A stretch of DNA of 64,000 bases, taken from positions 1 through 64,000 of the forward strand of contig LADN01000035.1 of the NCBI GenBank assembly GCA_000961585.1, written 5' to 3'. The stretch's first letter is position 1, and each line of letters starts with the position of its first letter. The notes below the pieces were generated by a model. It made no database searches and was not told the origin of the DNA. It was given only the letters and a program-made list of their open reading frames with translations. A program made the translations under genes and the position numbers. Shown here piece after piece: positions 9,545 to 19,677 of the stretch. The stretch is from Peptococcaceae bacterium BRH_c4a. GTDB taxonomy: Bacteria > Bacillota > Desulfotomaculia > Desulfotomaculales > Desulfocucumaceae.

Positions 9545-10675
9545 TTAAAAGGATTTGCCCTGTTTCCGCTTATTATCCAATAAATACTGTACACAGTCAA
9601 GGATATCCTCCATAGCCCCCGGCCTGCCCAGTTTTTTGCTGGCGCATGACATCTTCTCCAGTGTTCCGGGGCTGCTCACCAGTCTTTCAATCTCCGAAAC
9701 CAGCAAATCACTACTCAGTTCACTGTCCCTTACCACCACCGCCGCACCTTTTCTTTCCAGTGCCCGGGCATTGTATTCCTGGTGGTTTTCAGCCGCATAG
9801 GGATAGGGAATAAGTATTGAAGGCATTCCGACGGCGGTTAACTCCGCCAGAGTTGCGGCCCCGGCCCTGCAAATGGCCAGGTCTGCGGCGGAAAGGGCGC
9901 TGGGCATATCATGCATATAGGAAACAATGGTAATATTACCATTATGGGGTATTTTCATACTCCCTGCCGCAGCTATGAACTCTTTATAATTATTGGGGCC
10001 GGTCACATGCAGAAAATGCATCCCCGGATAACCCGAAAAATGCTCCAGGACGGGCAGCATAGCGATGTTTATACTCCTGGCGCCCTGGCTTCCCCCAAAA
10101 GAAAGGATCAGCAGCCCCCCCGGAGGCAAACCAATATCTATTCTCCCCTTTTCCCGGTTTTTCATAAAAACTTCCTTCCTCACCGGAAGGCCTGTGGTTT
10201 TTACAGCCACCCTGGCGGGAAAGAATTTCCTTGATTCCTCAAAGGTTACCGCCACATAGCCGGAAAATCTGGACAATATTCTGTTTGTAATACCCGGCAG
10301 GGCGTTTTGTTCATGGATAAGGGCGGGTATTCCCAGCAAGGCGGCGGCAAGAACCACCGGACCGCACACATAGCCGCCTGTGCCTATAACAGCAGACGGC
10401 CTTATTTCCCTAAGGTAACCCAGGGATCTTTTTATTCCCGCCGCCGCCTTCCAGCCAACCAGTACATTTGAAGGAGAAAACCCCCGCTTTAATCCGGCCA
10501 GAGGTATAGCCCTGAAGGGAAGCCCCTCCTTGGGCACTATTTCCGACTCCAAACCCAGGGTGCCCCCTATATAAAAAACCTGGGCTTGAAACCTGTCCTT
10601 CAACCCCCGGGCAATGGCCAGGGCCGGATATATATGCCCACCTGTGCCGCCGCCGGTAACTACAAAACTCAACAA
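9545..10675 (-). CDS. murG: Lipid II glycosyltransferase MurG
   Basis: Transfers GlcNAc from UDP-GlcNAc to lipid I at the inner membrane face. It has the GT28 motif VVTGGGTGGHIYPALA at the start, a second glycine-rich loop SFGGSQGARSIN and the UDP-binding segment ICRAGAATLAELTAVG. The reading frame extends upstream to 10714, overlapping ftsW. However, TTG codons at 10675 and 10672 follow GGAGG by 7 to 10 bases and give the canonical N terminus, so I choose 10675 (376 residues). Confidence 0.95.
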   Translation of the reverse strand: MLSFVVTGGGTGGHIYPALAIARGLKDRFQAQVFYIGGTLGLESEIVPKEGLPFRAIPLAGLKRGFSPSNVLVGWKAAAGIKRSLGYLREIRPSAVIGTGGYVCGPVVLAAALLGIPALIHEQNALPGITNRILSRFSGYVAVTFEESRKFFPARVAVKTTGLPVRKEVFMKNREKGRIDIGLPPGGLLILSFGGSQGARSINIAMLPVLEHFSGYPGMHFLHVTGPNNYKEFIAAAGSMKIPHNGNITIVSYMHDMPSALSAADLAICRAGAATLAELTAVGMPSILIPYPYAAENHQEYNARALERKGAAVVVRDSELSSDLLVSEIERLVSSPGTLEKMSCASKKLGRPGAMEDILDCVQYLLDNKRKQGKSF

Positions 10676-10697
10676 AAAAGCACCTCCGTGGATCAAG

Positions 10698-11804
10698 CTA
10701 TTTCGGCGTGGCATACCTGGATATGTTGAGCAGCACTCCCACCCCCATCAGCGTAAACACCAGTGATGTGCCGCCATAACTGACGAAGGGCAGGGTAATG
10801 CCGGTAATGGGCAGTGAACTGGTTACCACACCAATGTTAATGATTGCCTGCAGGGCTATTCCGGAAACAATCCCGGACGCCAAAAGGCTGGCGAAGGGGT
10901 CAGGTGAGGTAATGGCAACCTTGAATCCCCTCCAGACAAAAAGAATAAACAAAAGTATGACCAGACATCCCCCGATAAACCCCAGTTCCTCCCCTATGAC
11001 AGCGAAAATGAAATCAGTCTGCCTTTCCGGGAGGTACAGGAATTTTGAGTGCCTTCCCTGACCCAGCCCGGTTCCCAGCAGACCTCCGGATCCAATGGAC
11101 ATAAGGGAATTAAGAATATGCCAGCCTGCCCCTGCGGGATCCCCTTCGGGATTAAGAAAGGCAAAGAATCTGTCTCTCCTGTAATCCTCGGCAAAAATAG
11201 CGGCCATTACCGATCCCACTCCAAGTATTGCCACTGTGGACAGGGTGCTAATCTTTACCCCGGCACAGAACAGCATAATAAATATTGTTCCCACCAGGGT
11301 TATGGCCGTTCCCAGGTCCGGCTCAGCCAGGATCAGCCCCGCCGATATAGCCATCAGCATCAAATAGGGCAGGACACCTTCCCTGAAGTTCAATATCTTA
11401 TGCTTCTTAATAGAAAGGCTGGTAGCTACAAAGATGATTATACAAAGCTTTGCCAACTCTGATGGCTGAAAGCTGGTAAAACCGAGATTAATCCAGCGCT
11501 GGGCTCCCAACCGGGAACTGCCCAGAGGTGTCAGCACCATTGCCAGCAGCAGGAACGCCAGCAGCAAAAGCGCAACCGACCAGCGCTTTAGCTTCCAGTA
11601 GTCGTATTTCATCATGAAAATCATTACCGGAACACCGATGAGAGCGTTAATCAACTGTCCGACCAAAAAATGAAACGGGTTATTAAAGGGGGGAAACATG
11701 GCATAATAGCTGCTGGAGCTGAAAACCATCACTATACCGATACTGAGCAGCATCATGACGGCAATAAACAGTATGAAATCCGGAGCCTTCCTTTTTAAAG
11801 ACAC
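10698..11804 (-). CDS. ftsW: SEDS glycosyltransferase FtsW/SpoVE
   Basis: A polytopic SEDS-family peptidoglycan polymerase with about ten transmembrane segments, working with the class B PBP of the same cluster. Family motifs visible are GSSRLGAQRWINLG, QPSELAKL and the C-terminal region PFVSYGGTSL. At 368 residues it is of SpoVE/FtsW size. The position next to murG resembles the B. subtilis spoVE-murG order, so it may serve vegetative division, spore cortex synthesis, or both. The start is GTG behind a purine-rich GGTGGCAGG site. Confidence 0.93.
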   Translation of the reverse strand: MSLKRKAPDFILFIAVMMLLSIGIVMVFSSSSYYAMFPPFNNPFHFLVGQLINALIGVPVMIFMMKYDYWKLKRWSVALLLLAFLLLAMVLTPLGSSRLGAQRWINLGFTSFQPSELAKLCIIIFVATSLSIKKHKILNFREGVLPYLMLMAISAGLILAEPDLGTAITLVGTIFIMLFCAGVKISTLSTVAILGVGSVMAAIFAEDYRRDRFFAFLNPEGDPAGAGWHILNSLMSIGSGGLLGTGLGQGRHSKFLYLPERQTDFIFAVIGEELGFIGGCLVILLFILFVWRGFKVAITSPDPFASLLASGIVSGIALQAIINIGVVTSSLPITGITLPFVSYGGTSLVFTLMGVGVLLNISRYATPK

Positions 11805-11822
11805 CCTGCCACCCCCAGTTTA

Positions 11823-11850
11823 GTCGTCGGTCGTCAGTCGTCGGGCGTCG
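11823..11850. repeat. 7-bp tandem repeat between murD and ftsW
   Basis: Four units of period 7 (GTCGTCG, GTCGTCA, GTCGTCG, GGCGTCG), with an inverted partial unit (CAGACGAC) following. It lies in the 112-bp gap inside the dcw operon. Confidence 0.8.
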
Positions 11851-11916
11851 GAACAGACGACATATACTGTGTGCAAATATCAGCCGTTCCTTGTTATGCC
11901 GACCGGTGGCCGACAA

Positions 11917-13275
11917 CTACAAACCTGCGAATTCCCTTACAATTTTTTTAAACAGGTCTCCTCTTTCCTCGAAATTATTGAACATGTCCCAGCTTGCACA
12001 GGCCGGAGAAAGGAGCACCACATCACCGGGCCTGGCCGCTGACCTGGCCAGCAGCACGGCATCCCCGAAACTCTGCGCCCTCAAAATATTTTTTATACCA
12101 GCCCTTTCGGCCGCCCCCGCCATCTCGTCGGCACACTGGCCAAGGACAACCATGGCCCTGGCTTTTTCCGCCGCCACACTGGTAAACTGGCTGAAATCAT
12201 TATCCTTGTTCTTGCCCCCGGCAATTATCACCAGAGGATTGCGGTAAGCCTCCACCGCCTTTATGCTGGCATCGGGGTTTGTTCCCTTGGAGTCGTTTAT
12301 ATATCTGACTCCGTCTATTTCAGCCACAAATTCCAACCTATGGGCCACCCCGGCAAACCTTCCCAGGGTTGCCGCCATACTGGTTTCAGGCACCCCCATG
12401 ACCAGTCCTGCCGCCACAGCCGCCAGAGCATTCTCAACATTGTGCAATCCCGGTATCTTCAAATCTTCCGTGCTCGCAACCTGCCTTGATTCCCCTGCGT
12501 GGACGGCCTTAATATTTTGGTTGTGGACAAACACCCCTTCTTTTAAGGTATGCCGCCGGCTGAAAAATATTACACTCCCCTGTCCCTGGCCCCTCATTCC
12601 CCTGGTCAGGTCATCATCAAAATTCAACACCAGAAAGTCGCCTTTCCGCTGATTCTTAGAAATATTACCCTTGGCTGCGGCATACCCCTCCATGTCTTTA
12701 TGCCTGTCCAGATGGTCCGGAGTAAGGTTCAGTATAATGCCCACCCTTGGGCGGAACTGATCGACAGTTTCCAGCTGGAAGCTGGAAACCTCGGCTACAA
12801 TTATGTCCCTTGGCCCATAGGCCTCCACTTCTTCCACCAGTGGGATTCCTATATTTCCCGCCACCAAAACGCGGTAGCCGGCATCCCTGAATATTTCTCC
12901 CACCAGGGTAGTGGTGGTGGTTTTTCCGTTGGTGCCGGTAATAGCTATTATGGGAGCCCTGGAAAATCTGTAGGCCAGTTCCAGCTCGCCTATCACCGGT
13001 ATTCCGGCCTCACCGGCCCCGGTGACCGCAGGAATGTTTAAAGGAACCCCCGGGCTCATAACCACCAGATCAAATTTCCCAATTTCCCCGGGATAACCTC
13101 CCAGGAAGAGAGTAACCCCGGCTTCCGCCAGTTTGTCCAACTGCGATCCGAATTTTTCAGGCTCCCGTGTATCAGTAAGAGTAACCGCCGATCCCTTCCC
13201 TGCCAGAAAACGGGCCACGGCTAAACCGCTCTTACCGGCGCCTACCACCAGAACCCTATTATCCTTAAGCTCCAT
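11917..13275 (-). CDS. murD: UDP-MurNAc-L-Ala:D-glutamate ligase MurD
   Basis: Adds D-glutamate to UDP-MurNAc-L-Ala at the expense of ATP. It has the N-terminal Rossmann motif VVGAGKSGLAVARFL, the ATP loop ITGTNGKTTTTTL and the C-terminal motifs INDSKGTNPDAS and LLSPACASWDMF. The 452 residues match the family. It follows mraY by 29 bases and precedes ftsW with a 112-bp gap that holds a heptamer repeat. Confidence 0.97.
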   Translation of the reverse strand: MELKDNRVLVVGAGKSGLAVARFLAGKGSAVTLTDTREPEKFGSQLDKLAEAGVTLFLGGYPGEIGKFDLVVMSPGVPLNIPAVTGAGEAGIPVIGELELAYRFSRAPIIAITGTNGKTTTTTLVGEIFRDAGYRVLVAGNIGIPLVEEVEAYGPRDIIVAEVSSFQLETVDQFRPRVGIILNLTPDHLDRHKDMEGYAAAKGNISKNQRKGDFLVLNFDDDLTRGMRGQGQGSVIFFSRRHTLKEGVFVHNQNIKAVHAGESRQVASTEDLKIPGLHNVENALAAVAAGLVMGVPETSMAATLGRFAGVAHRLEFVAEIDGVRYINDSKGTNPDASIKAVEAYRNPLVIIAGGKNKDNDFSQFTSVAAEKARAMVVLGQCADEMAGAAERAGIKNILRAQSFGDAVLLARSAARPGDVVLLSPACASWDMFNNFEERGDLFKKIVREFAGL

Positions 13276-13304
13276 ACAAAAAGCACCTCACCAGTTTTAT
13301 CAGC

Positions 13305-14300
13305 TTACAGCCTGTACAGTCCGGCCACACCTATCAGCGAAAACAAAAGTGCAGCGGTAACAAAGTTTATTACTATGCGGTTTTCACTCCAACTACCCAG
13401 TTCGAAATGATGGTGCAGGGGACTCATCCTCAATACCCTCCGGTGAAATACCTGAAAAGAAAAAACCTGCACTATCACAGACAGTGTTTCAAGAACATAA
13501 ATGCCGCCTACTATAAAGAGGAACAGCTCGCTCCTGGTAAGGATGGCGGCGGCCCCCAGGGCCCCGCCCAAAGCCAGAGACCCGGTATCGCCCATAAAAA
13601 CCCTGGCAGGGTGGCGGTTGAAGACCAAAAAGCCCAGGCAGCCCCCGGCCACTGCGGCCATTACCAGAGCCACCCCGGTTTTTCCTGAAAACATTGAAAT
13701 AATCACAAAGGCCATGGACGTAACCGCCGTAACACCCGCTGCCAGCCCGTCAAGTCCGTCCGTCAGATTAACGCCGTTGGTGGTTCCCAACATCACCAGC
13801 ACCGTAAAGAGGGTGAACCCCCACATCCCTAAATCAATGGTTTTGCCCCCTTCGGAAAACAGACCGCTGAAAGGAATAACTATATCGGTGCCCCTTCCCA
13901 GTGTTGACACGGCCAACACCGCCAGTACAGCGGCAATAAGTATCTGCCCCACCAGTTTCTCCCTGGCTCTTAGCCCCAGGGGCCTCTTCAGGGCAATTTT
14001 AATAAAGTCGTCTATAAAGCCAATAAGTCCGTATCCCAAAGTAACGGCCAAAACCAATATACCCTCGGGATGTTTTGATGAAAAAAACAAACCTGCCCCG
14101 GCTATGCCCGTTAAAAAAATCACACCCCCCATGGTAGGCGTGCCCCTTTTGGAAAAGTGGCTGGCCGGGCCGTCATTACGAACATTTTGCCCGAATTTAA
14201 ATTTTACTAAAGCGGGAATGGCAAAAGGAGCCAGCAAAAATGTTATTATAAAGGATAATAGCAAAGGTTTTCCCACAACAGACCAGATATTTTCCATCAT
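13305..14300 (-). CDS. mraY: Phospho-MurNAc-pentapeptide translocase MraY
   Basis: Integral membrane enzyme that makes lipid I from UDP-MurNAc-pentapeptide and undecaprenyl phosphate. About ten transmembrane helices are visible. Key motifs are GTPTMGG, the aspartate pair in GFIDDFIK, NLTDGLDGLA, FMGDTGSLALGG and the histidine loop MSPLHHHFE. The 331 residues are typical. Confidence 0.97.
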   Translation of the reverse strand: MMENIWSVVGKPLLLSFIITFLLAPFAIPALVKFKFGQNVRNDGPASHFSKRGTPTMGGVIFLTGIAGAGLFFSSKHPEGILVLAVTLGYGLIGFIDDFIKIALKRPLGLRAREKLVGQILIAAVLAVLAVSTLGRGTDIVIPFSGLFSEGGKTIDLGMWGFTLFTVLVMLGTTNGVNLTDGLDGLAAGVTAVTSMAFVIISMFSGKTGVALVMAAVAGGCLGFLVFNRHPARVFMGDTGSLALGGALGAAAILTRSELFLFIVGGIYVLETLSVIVQVFSFQVFHRRVLRMSPLHHHFELGSWSENRIVINFVTAALLFSLIGVAGLYRL

Positions 14301-14385
14301 CCCCGGCCGACTCTACACGGCCCCTCCTACATAAAATTATATATCAATAAGCATATGCAAAAAGCGGTAAATGTTTCCTTTGGAC

Positions 14386-14413
14386 AGCTATAAGCTATAA
14401 GCGGTAAGCTTTA
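14386..14413. repeat. 7-bp tandem repeat reaching into the murF stop codon
   Basis: Four units of period 7 (AGCTATA, AGCTATA, AGCGGTA, AGCTTTA). The last unit contains the murF stop codon (14411-14413). Confidence 0.8.
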
Positions 14414-15805
14414 GGCTTTTTGCCAGGCATTCTCCCTTAGTGCCAGTATAAATTCCTCCATTTTCATACCCCTGGACCCCTTAACCAGAATCACATCGCT
14501 GGGTCTGATAATATTTTTTAATGACCAGGCGGCCTCCCTCGGTGATGTAAAGTAATGTATCTGCTGAGGAGACATTCCTGCCTCACTGGCGCCGGCCCCG
14601 ATGTGCCTTGCCCGCTCACCCACCGGCACCAGCAAATCAACCCCGGCCTCCCGGGCTGCCCTGCCCACCTCACGGTGACCCGGCTCACTTTTATCACCCA
14701 ACTCCAGCATATCACCCAGCACGGCAATTTTCCTGGAATTCTCGCCGGCAGTTTCTGCAAGCGCCTGAATTGCAGCCTTGGCAGATGAGGGGTTGGCGTT
14801 ATACGAGTCATCTATTACGGTTATTCCATCAAACCTGGATATTTCAAGGCGCATGGCTGTGAGATTGGCCCCTGACAGCCCAGCCCTGATATCCCCTTCT
14901 TCCATTCCCAGTTCCAGCCCGACAGCAATGGCGGCCAAGCTATTAATCACATTGTGCCTTCCCGGCAGCGGCACAAAATACTCCGTCTCCCTGTCACGGT
15001 GTACAGCGGTAAAACGGTTGCCGCCATCCACCGGGGCAATATCACGAACCCACAGATCCAGCCCCTGATCCTCTCCATAGAACACAACTTTTCCCTGACA
15101 CCGCAACGCCTCCCTCTGCATGTAGGGGCTGTCCCCATGAAGTACCGCAAACCCCCCTTCCCCGATGTAATCAAGTATTTCCCCTTTGGCCCGGGCTATA
15201 TTGTCAACCGATCCCAGAATTTCAAAGTGTGCCTCACCTATATTGGTTATTACCGCACCGTTGGGCAGTGCAATACGTCCCAGAAAATCCAGCTCTCCCT
15301 GCCCCCTCATGGCCATTTCCACAACGGCCGCCTGATGTCTTTCATCCAACCTCAGAAGGGTAAGAGGCAATCCCAGTTCGTTATTAAAATTGCCCTCTGT
15401 TTTTAAAGTATGGAATTTAGCGGATAACACACTGTACAGCAAATCCTTGGTGCTGGTTTTTCCGGAACTGCCGGTCACCCCAATCACCGGAGCGGCAGAA
15501 AGCTTCCGGTTGTACCTGGCCAGATCCTGCAGTGCCGCCTGAGTGTCCTCTACCATAAGAACCGGAATTTCAGGTGGTATTAAACCCACCTCCCTTTCCA
15601 GAACCACCCCCAGGGCGCCTGCCTCCAAGGTCCTGGGGACAAAATCATGCCCGTCAAAGCGATCCCCCCGCAAGGCAAAGAAAAGATCGCCCTGCTTAAC
15701 TTTACGGGAATCTATGGAAACCGTCCTGAAAACCCTATCCTCTCCATGATTAACTATTTGCCCGGAGATAGCCCCGGCTATTTGCATAATGTTAAGCGGA
15801 AACAT
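14411..15805 (-). CDS. murF: UDP-MurNAc-tripeptide:D-Ala-D-Ala ligase MurF
   Basis: Completes the pentapeptide by adding D-Ala-D-Ala. The 464-residue Mur ligase has the ATP loop GVTGSSGKTSTKDL, the central segment TNIGEAHFE and the C-terminal DDSYNANPSSAKAA. It follows murE by 24 bases. The stop codon is embedded in a heptamer repeat. Confidence 0.97.
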   Translation of the reverse strand: MFPLNIMQIAGAISGQIVNHGEDRVFRTVSIDSRKVKQGDLFFALRGDRFDGHDFVPRTLEAGALGVVLEREVGLIPPEIPVLMVEDTQAALQDLARYNRKLSAAPVIGVTGSSGKTSTKDLLYSVLSAKFHTLKTEGNFNNELGLPLTLLRLDERHQAAVVEMAMRGQGELDFLGRIALPNGAVITNIGEAHFEILGSVDNIARAKGEILDYIGEGGFAVLHGDSPYMQREALRCQGKVVFYGEDQGLDLWVRDIAPVDGGNRFTAVHRDRETEYFVPLPGRHNVINSLAAIAVGLELGMEEGDIRAGLSGANLTAMRLEISRFDGITVIDDSYNANPSSAKAAIQALAETAGENSRKIAVLGDMLELGDKSEPGHREVGRAAREAGVDLLVPVGERARHIGAGASEAGMSPQQIHYFTSPREAAWSLKNIIRPSDVILVKGSRGMKMEEFILALRENAWQKA

Positions 15806-15829
15806 GGGATTCCTCCAAATAATTTTGTT

Positions 15830-17311
15830 TTATAATGCCTCCAAAGCCTTTCCCACTTCCTCACGGTCGTCAAAATGGTTCTTCTGTGCGCCAACTATCT
15901 GGTAGCCCTCATGCCCCTTACCGGCAATAACCACCATATCCCCGGCCCTGGCCCCGGCCACGGCTGCCCTGATAGCCTCGCGCCTGTCCGGAATAACCCT
16001 GTATTTCCCCGGGCCCTTCACCCTTTTCAACCCCTCTTCAACATCTTCTATTATCCGGAGAGGGTCCTCGCTCCTGGGGTTATCCGAAGTAATAATGGGC
16101 ATGTCACTATACCGCCCGGCTATTTCGCCCATAATTGGCCTCTTTGTGCGGTCCCGGTCCCCGCCGCAGCCGAAAACGGTTATCAGCCTTCCGCCAGTGA
16201 TGTCTTTAGCCGCCTTTAGTATATTTTCCAGACCGTCGGGGGTATGGGCGTAATCCACCACCACGGTAAAATCCTGTCCCCGGTTCACCAGCTCAAATCT
16301 TCCGGGAACACCTTTTACCGTTTCCAGGGCCTCTTTAACCTCCCTGGGGCTTAAGCCTCCGGCCACCCCCACGGAATAAGCGGCCAGAGTATTATATACA
16401 TTGAAAAGACCGGTGATCTTCATATTCAGATATACAGGGCCGTATATTTTACTCTGGGCAGCAAAGGAGCACCCATTACCCGTCACCTGGATATCAACAG
16501 CTCTTATATCAGCATTTTCTGATAAGCCGTAGGTTATCACAGGCACCCTGACCTCAGATACTATCCTTTTGGCATTGGGGTCATCCCCATTAACCACCAC
16601 ATACTTGGGTCCCTTTTTTACACCTGCGCCGATGCACCTGAACAGTTTTGCCTTGGCCTCAAAATACTCCTCCATGTCCTGGTGAAAATCCAGATGATCC
16701 TGAGTAAGATTGGTAAAAACCGCCACGTCGTATTCGCAGCCCATTACCCTTTCCAGAGAAAGGGCATGGGAGCTTACCTCTATGACACCCAGATCCACAC
16801 CTTCCTCCACCATATCCCTTAAAAGCTTCTGCAGATCTGTGGACTCCGGGGTGGTATGACTGACATTCAGCTTCCTGTCCCCGATGTAATTGGCTATGGT
16901 TCCTATCAATCCGATCTTTTGACCGGCAGACCTGTAAATAGTAGCGATCAGGTTGGTGGTGGTGGTTTTGCCGTTTGTGCCGGTGACACCAACCATCCTC
17001 ATTTGCCGGCAGGGGTTTCCGTAGAATTCCGCAGACACCTGGGCAAGCCCGGTCCTGGTATTGTCAGTAAGCACCCTGGTCACCCCCGGGGGCACTTCCA
17101 CTTCCTGCTGGACCATTATCGCAGCGGCTCCGGCCTCAACCGCCTGGCTGACATAATAATGCCCGTCAGTTTTATAGCCTTCAACGGCCACAAACAAATC
17201 ACCCGGCTCAACGCACCTGGAATCGTAGGCTATGCCCTTTATATCCACCATCTTATTACCTGCAATTTTGTAAACCACAGTACTTTTTATTAAATCTTTC
17301 AGGTACAACAA
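15830..17311 (-). CDS. murE: UDP-MurNAc-tripeptide synthetase MurE
   Basis: Adds the third amino acid to UDP-MurNAc-L-Ala-D-Glu. It has the ATP loop GVTGTNGKTTTTN and C-terminal DYAHTPDGLENIL. The residues DNPRSEDP (DNPR) are those that select meso-diaminopimelate rather than lysine, so this is probably the mDAP enzyme (EC 6.3.2.13). The open frame begins at 17398. A TTG at 17311 follows AGGAAAGGGG and gives the usual N terminus LLYLKDLI, so I place the start there (493 residues). Confidence 0.95.
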   Translation of the reverse strand: MLYLKDLIKSTVVYKIAGNKMVDIKGIAYDSRCVEPGDLFVAVEGYKTDGHYYVSQAVEAGAAAIMVQQEVEVPPGVTRVLTDNTRTGLAQVSAEFYGNPCRQMRMVGVTGTNGKTTTTNLIATIYRSAGQKIGLIGTIANYIGDRKLNVSHTTPESTDLQKLLRDMVEEGVDLGVIEVSSHALSLERVMGCEYDVAVFTNLTQDHLDFHQDMEEYFEAKAKLFRCIGAGVKKGPKYVVVNGDDPNAKRIVSEVRVPVITYGLSENADIRAVDIQVTGNGCSFAAQSKIYGPVYLNMKITGLFNVYNTLAAYSVGVAGGLSPREVKEALETVKGVPGRFELVNRGQDFTVVVDYAHTPDGLENILKAAKDITGGRLITVFGCGGDRDRTKRPIMGEIAGRYSDMPIITSDNPRSEDPLRIIEDVEEGLKRVKGPGKYRVIPDRREAIRAAVAGARAGDMVVIAGKGHEGYQIVGAQKNHFDDREEVGKALEAL

Positions 17312-17445
17312 ACCCGTCCCCTTTCCTACAGGTATTATATCCCAACGGGCTGTCATTTTAAGCCTGCGGGGCTTGATACGTCCGGCAGGCTTAAACATTT
17401 CGGCTATACATATTTATGTCGCAAGACTGAAATTCAGCTCAAAAA

Positions 17446-19632
17446 TTAATCCATTATCATTTCTCCGCGGGCCCAACTGGGGGCAACTTCCGGCACACTG
17501 GTCCGGCTCTGGCCGGGAGGCCTGAATTCAACCCTTAGAGCGGTTCCCCTGGCCACCCTGCTGCCGGGCTGAATGCTTTGGGATCTGGCCAGCCCCGTTC
17601 CTGCCGGCTCCAAAACCAAACCTATACTTTCCAGAAGATCCCGGACCTCTTTCTCGGTTAGACCGTTTAAGTTGGGCACGGTCACCCCTTCTTCTCCCAA
17701 ACCGGCTTTAGGCGGGTTTAAGTCCAGCAGCACGCTTACATCATTCATGGCCTCAGCCCCGCCCCTTGGAACCTGGCTGTAAACCATGGACCCGTAGCCC
17801 CGCGTCTGGAATGAGAGACCCTGGGACCTTAGTATTCTCACAGCTTCATTTACCGGGTAATTAACTACGTTAGGAACATTCACCTTCACCCTGGGAGCCT
17901 CATACCAGGCGGCTGGATTGGGAGGCTTGATAATACCGGAGTTTTCCGGTATTCCCAAATAGTGCAGGGTGTCCTGCATTATGGACTGAAATACCGGTGC
18001 AGCTATCATTCCACCGTAATATACTCCACCCTGGGGCTCAGCTATCATTATCAGCACAGCCACCCGGGGATTTTCCACCGGGGCAAAGCCTGAAAAGGAC
18101 GCCACGTACCTGCCGCTTACATATCCCCCGCTTTCACCCACCACCTGGGCGGTGCCGGTCTTTCCCGCCACCCGGTAGCCTTCCACAAAAGCGTTTTTAC
18201 CTGTGCCCCTGGCCACCACATTTTCCAGCAGCCCCTTAACCCCATCGGCGGCTTCCCTGGTAATTACAGTGCGTATAGGCTCCGGCTTAAATGTTTTGAC
18301 CACCTTTCCCCGGTTATCCCTCACCTCTTTAACCAGAAGAGGCTTCAGAAGGGTTCCGCCATTGGCCACCGCGCAGGTGGCCGACAACAACTGAATTGGG
18401 GTAACGGCCACCGACTGCCCGATGGACATGGTGGCAATATTCAGATTGGTTGCTTCCTTTTGATTTATTGTAATACCCTTTGCCTCACCTGCCAGATCAA
18501 TTCCGGTTTTTCCGCCAAAACCGAAGGCATCCAAATATTTATAAAACCTTTCCCGGCCCAGCCTGAGCCCCACCTCAACAAAACCGGGGTTGCACGAATT
18601 CATTACCACCTCTTCAAAACTGAGGCTTCCATGTCCCCCACCCTTCCAGCATTTTATTCTCCTGTCTGCAACCTTGACAAAGCCAGGATCAAAAAAACGG
18701 TCGGTGGTCTTTACAGCCTTTTCATTAATGGCAGCTGAAGTGGTAATAATTTTAAAAGTGGAACCGGGTTCGTAATTATACCAGATGGCTGGATTGCGAT
18801 CCCAGACATGCCTGGGAACATCATTCCAATTATTTGAGTTAAAGGTGGGGCGGTTACCCATGGCCAGAATTTCACCTGTCTGGGGATCCATGGCAATGGC
18901 CACCGCCAGTTTGGGGCTGTATTTGGCCACCACCTTGTCCAGTTCCCGCTCCACGAAATACTGTATGTTCATATCCAGGGTAAGCACCAGTCCGTTCCCC
19001 TGCCGGGGAGGGGAGTACCTGTGCAAGGGGTCCGGAACACTGCGCCCGGCTGCATCGTGCTCAACCAGTATTCTGCCGGGGATTCCCTTTAAAACCTCAT
19101 CATAGCTTTTTTCTATCCCCATCAGACCCTGGTTATCCACCCCGGTAAAGCCCAGAAGGTGCGGAGCCAGAGTTTCATGCCTGTAAAAGCGTCTGCTTTC
19201 TTCAACCAGGTGGATGCCTTCCAATTTCAAATCCCTTATTTTGGCGGCAGATTCCGGTTTAATCTTTCTTTTTATCCATTCGTAGCAGGATTTTTTGGAC
19301 AGTATCTGCAGAAGTCTATCCCTATCCATTTCCAGTACGGGAGCCAGCAAATCCGCCGCCTGATCCGGATTTTCAACCTGGTAGGGGATGGCGTAAACTG
19401 AATCGGTACTGACACTGCTGACCAGTTCGTGGCCATTTCTGTCGTAAATAGTCCCTCTTTTGGCCTCAACGGGCACATCTCTCATCCGTACCTCCAATGC
19501 CTTCTCCTGGAGGTAATCAGCCTTCACAAATTGTATCCAGGCTAGCCTGAAGATAAGTCCCGCAAAGGCTATGGCACAAAGCAAAAAAAGCCAGGTGAGC
19601 CGTTTGCGGATAAGTATGCCGGTAGTGCGCAT
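17446..19632 (-). CDS. Class B penicillin-binding protein, SpoVD/FtsI type, with two PASTA domains
   Basis: A bitopic transpeptidase that cross-links septal or spore peptidoglycan. It has an N-terminal transmembrane helix (about 12-34), the dimerisation segment starting RGTIYDRNG, the catalytic SxxK in EPGSTFK (Ser about 291), the SxN in MNSCN and the KTG in AGKTGTAQ. Two PASTA repeats follow (starting near VNVPNVVNY and VTVPNLNGL). SpoVD usually has one PASTA domain and PBP2B/2X two, so the name is left open. It works with the FtsW/SpoVE protein encoded downstream. Confidence 0.93.
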   Translation of the reverse strand: MRTTGILIRKRLTWLFLLCAIAFAGLIFRLAWIQFVKADYLQEKALEVRMRDVPVEAKRGTIYDRNGHELVSSVSTDSVYAIPYQVENPDQAADLLAPVLEMDRDRLLQILSKKSCYEWIKRKIKPESAAKIRDLKLEGIHLVEESRRFYRHETLAPHLLGFTGVDNQGLMGIEKSYDEVLKGIPGRILVEHDAAGRSVPDPLHRYSPPRQGNGLVLTLDMNIQYFVERELDKVVAKYSPKLAVAIAMDPQTGEILAMGNRPTFNSNNWNDVPRHVWDRNPAIWYNYEPGSTFKIITTSAAINEKAVKTTDRFFDPGFVKVADRRIKCWKGGGHGSLSFEEVVMNSCNPGFVEVGLRLGRERFYKYLDAFGFGGKTGIDLAGEAKGITINQKEATNLNIATMSIGQSVAVTPIQLLSATCAVANGGTLLKPLLVKEVRDNRGKVVKTFKPEPIRTVITREAADGVKGLLENVVARGTGKNAFVEGYRVAGKTGTAQVVGESGGYVSGRYVASFSGFAPVENPRVAVLIMIAEPQGGVYYGGMIAAPVFQSIMQDTLHYLGIPENSGIIKPPNPAAWYEAPRVKVNVPNVVNYPVNEAVRILRSQGLSFQTRGYGSMVYSQVPRGGAEAMNDVSVLLDLNPPKAGLGEEGVTVPNLNGLTEKEVRDLLESIGLVLEPAGTGLARSQSIQPGSRVARGTALRVEFRPPGQSRTSVPEVAPSWARGEMIMD

Positions 19633-19677
19633 ACAATTTCCTCCTCCGACCTTAGCCCCCCCGGAAAAGTCACACCC

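Noticed and set aside
13501-14334. 277-codon plus-strand frame opposite mraY
   Set aside because: Antisense shadow of mraY; no ribosome site and proline/threonine-rich nonsense composition.
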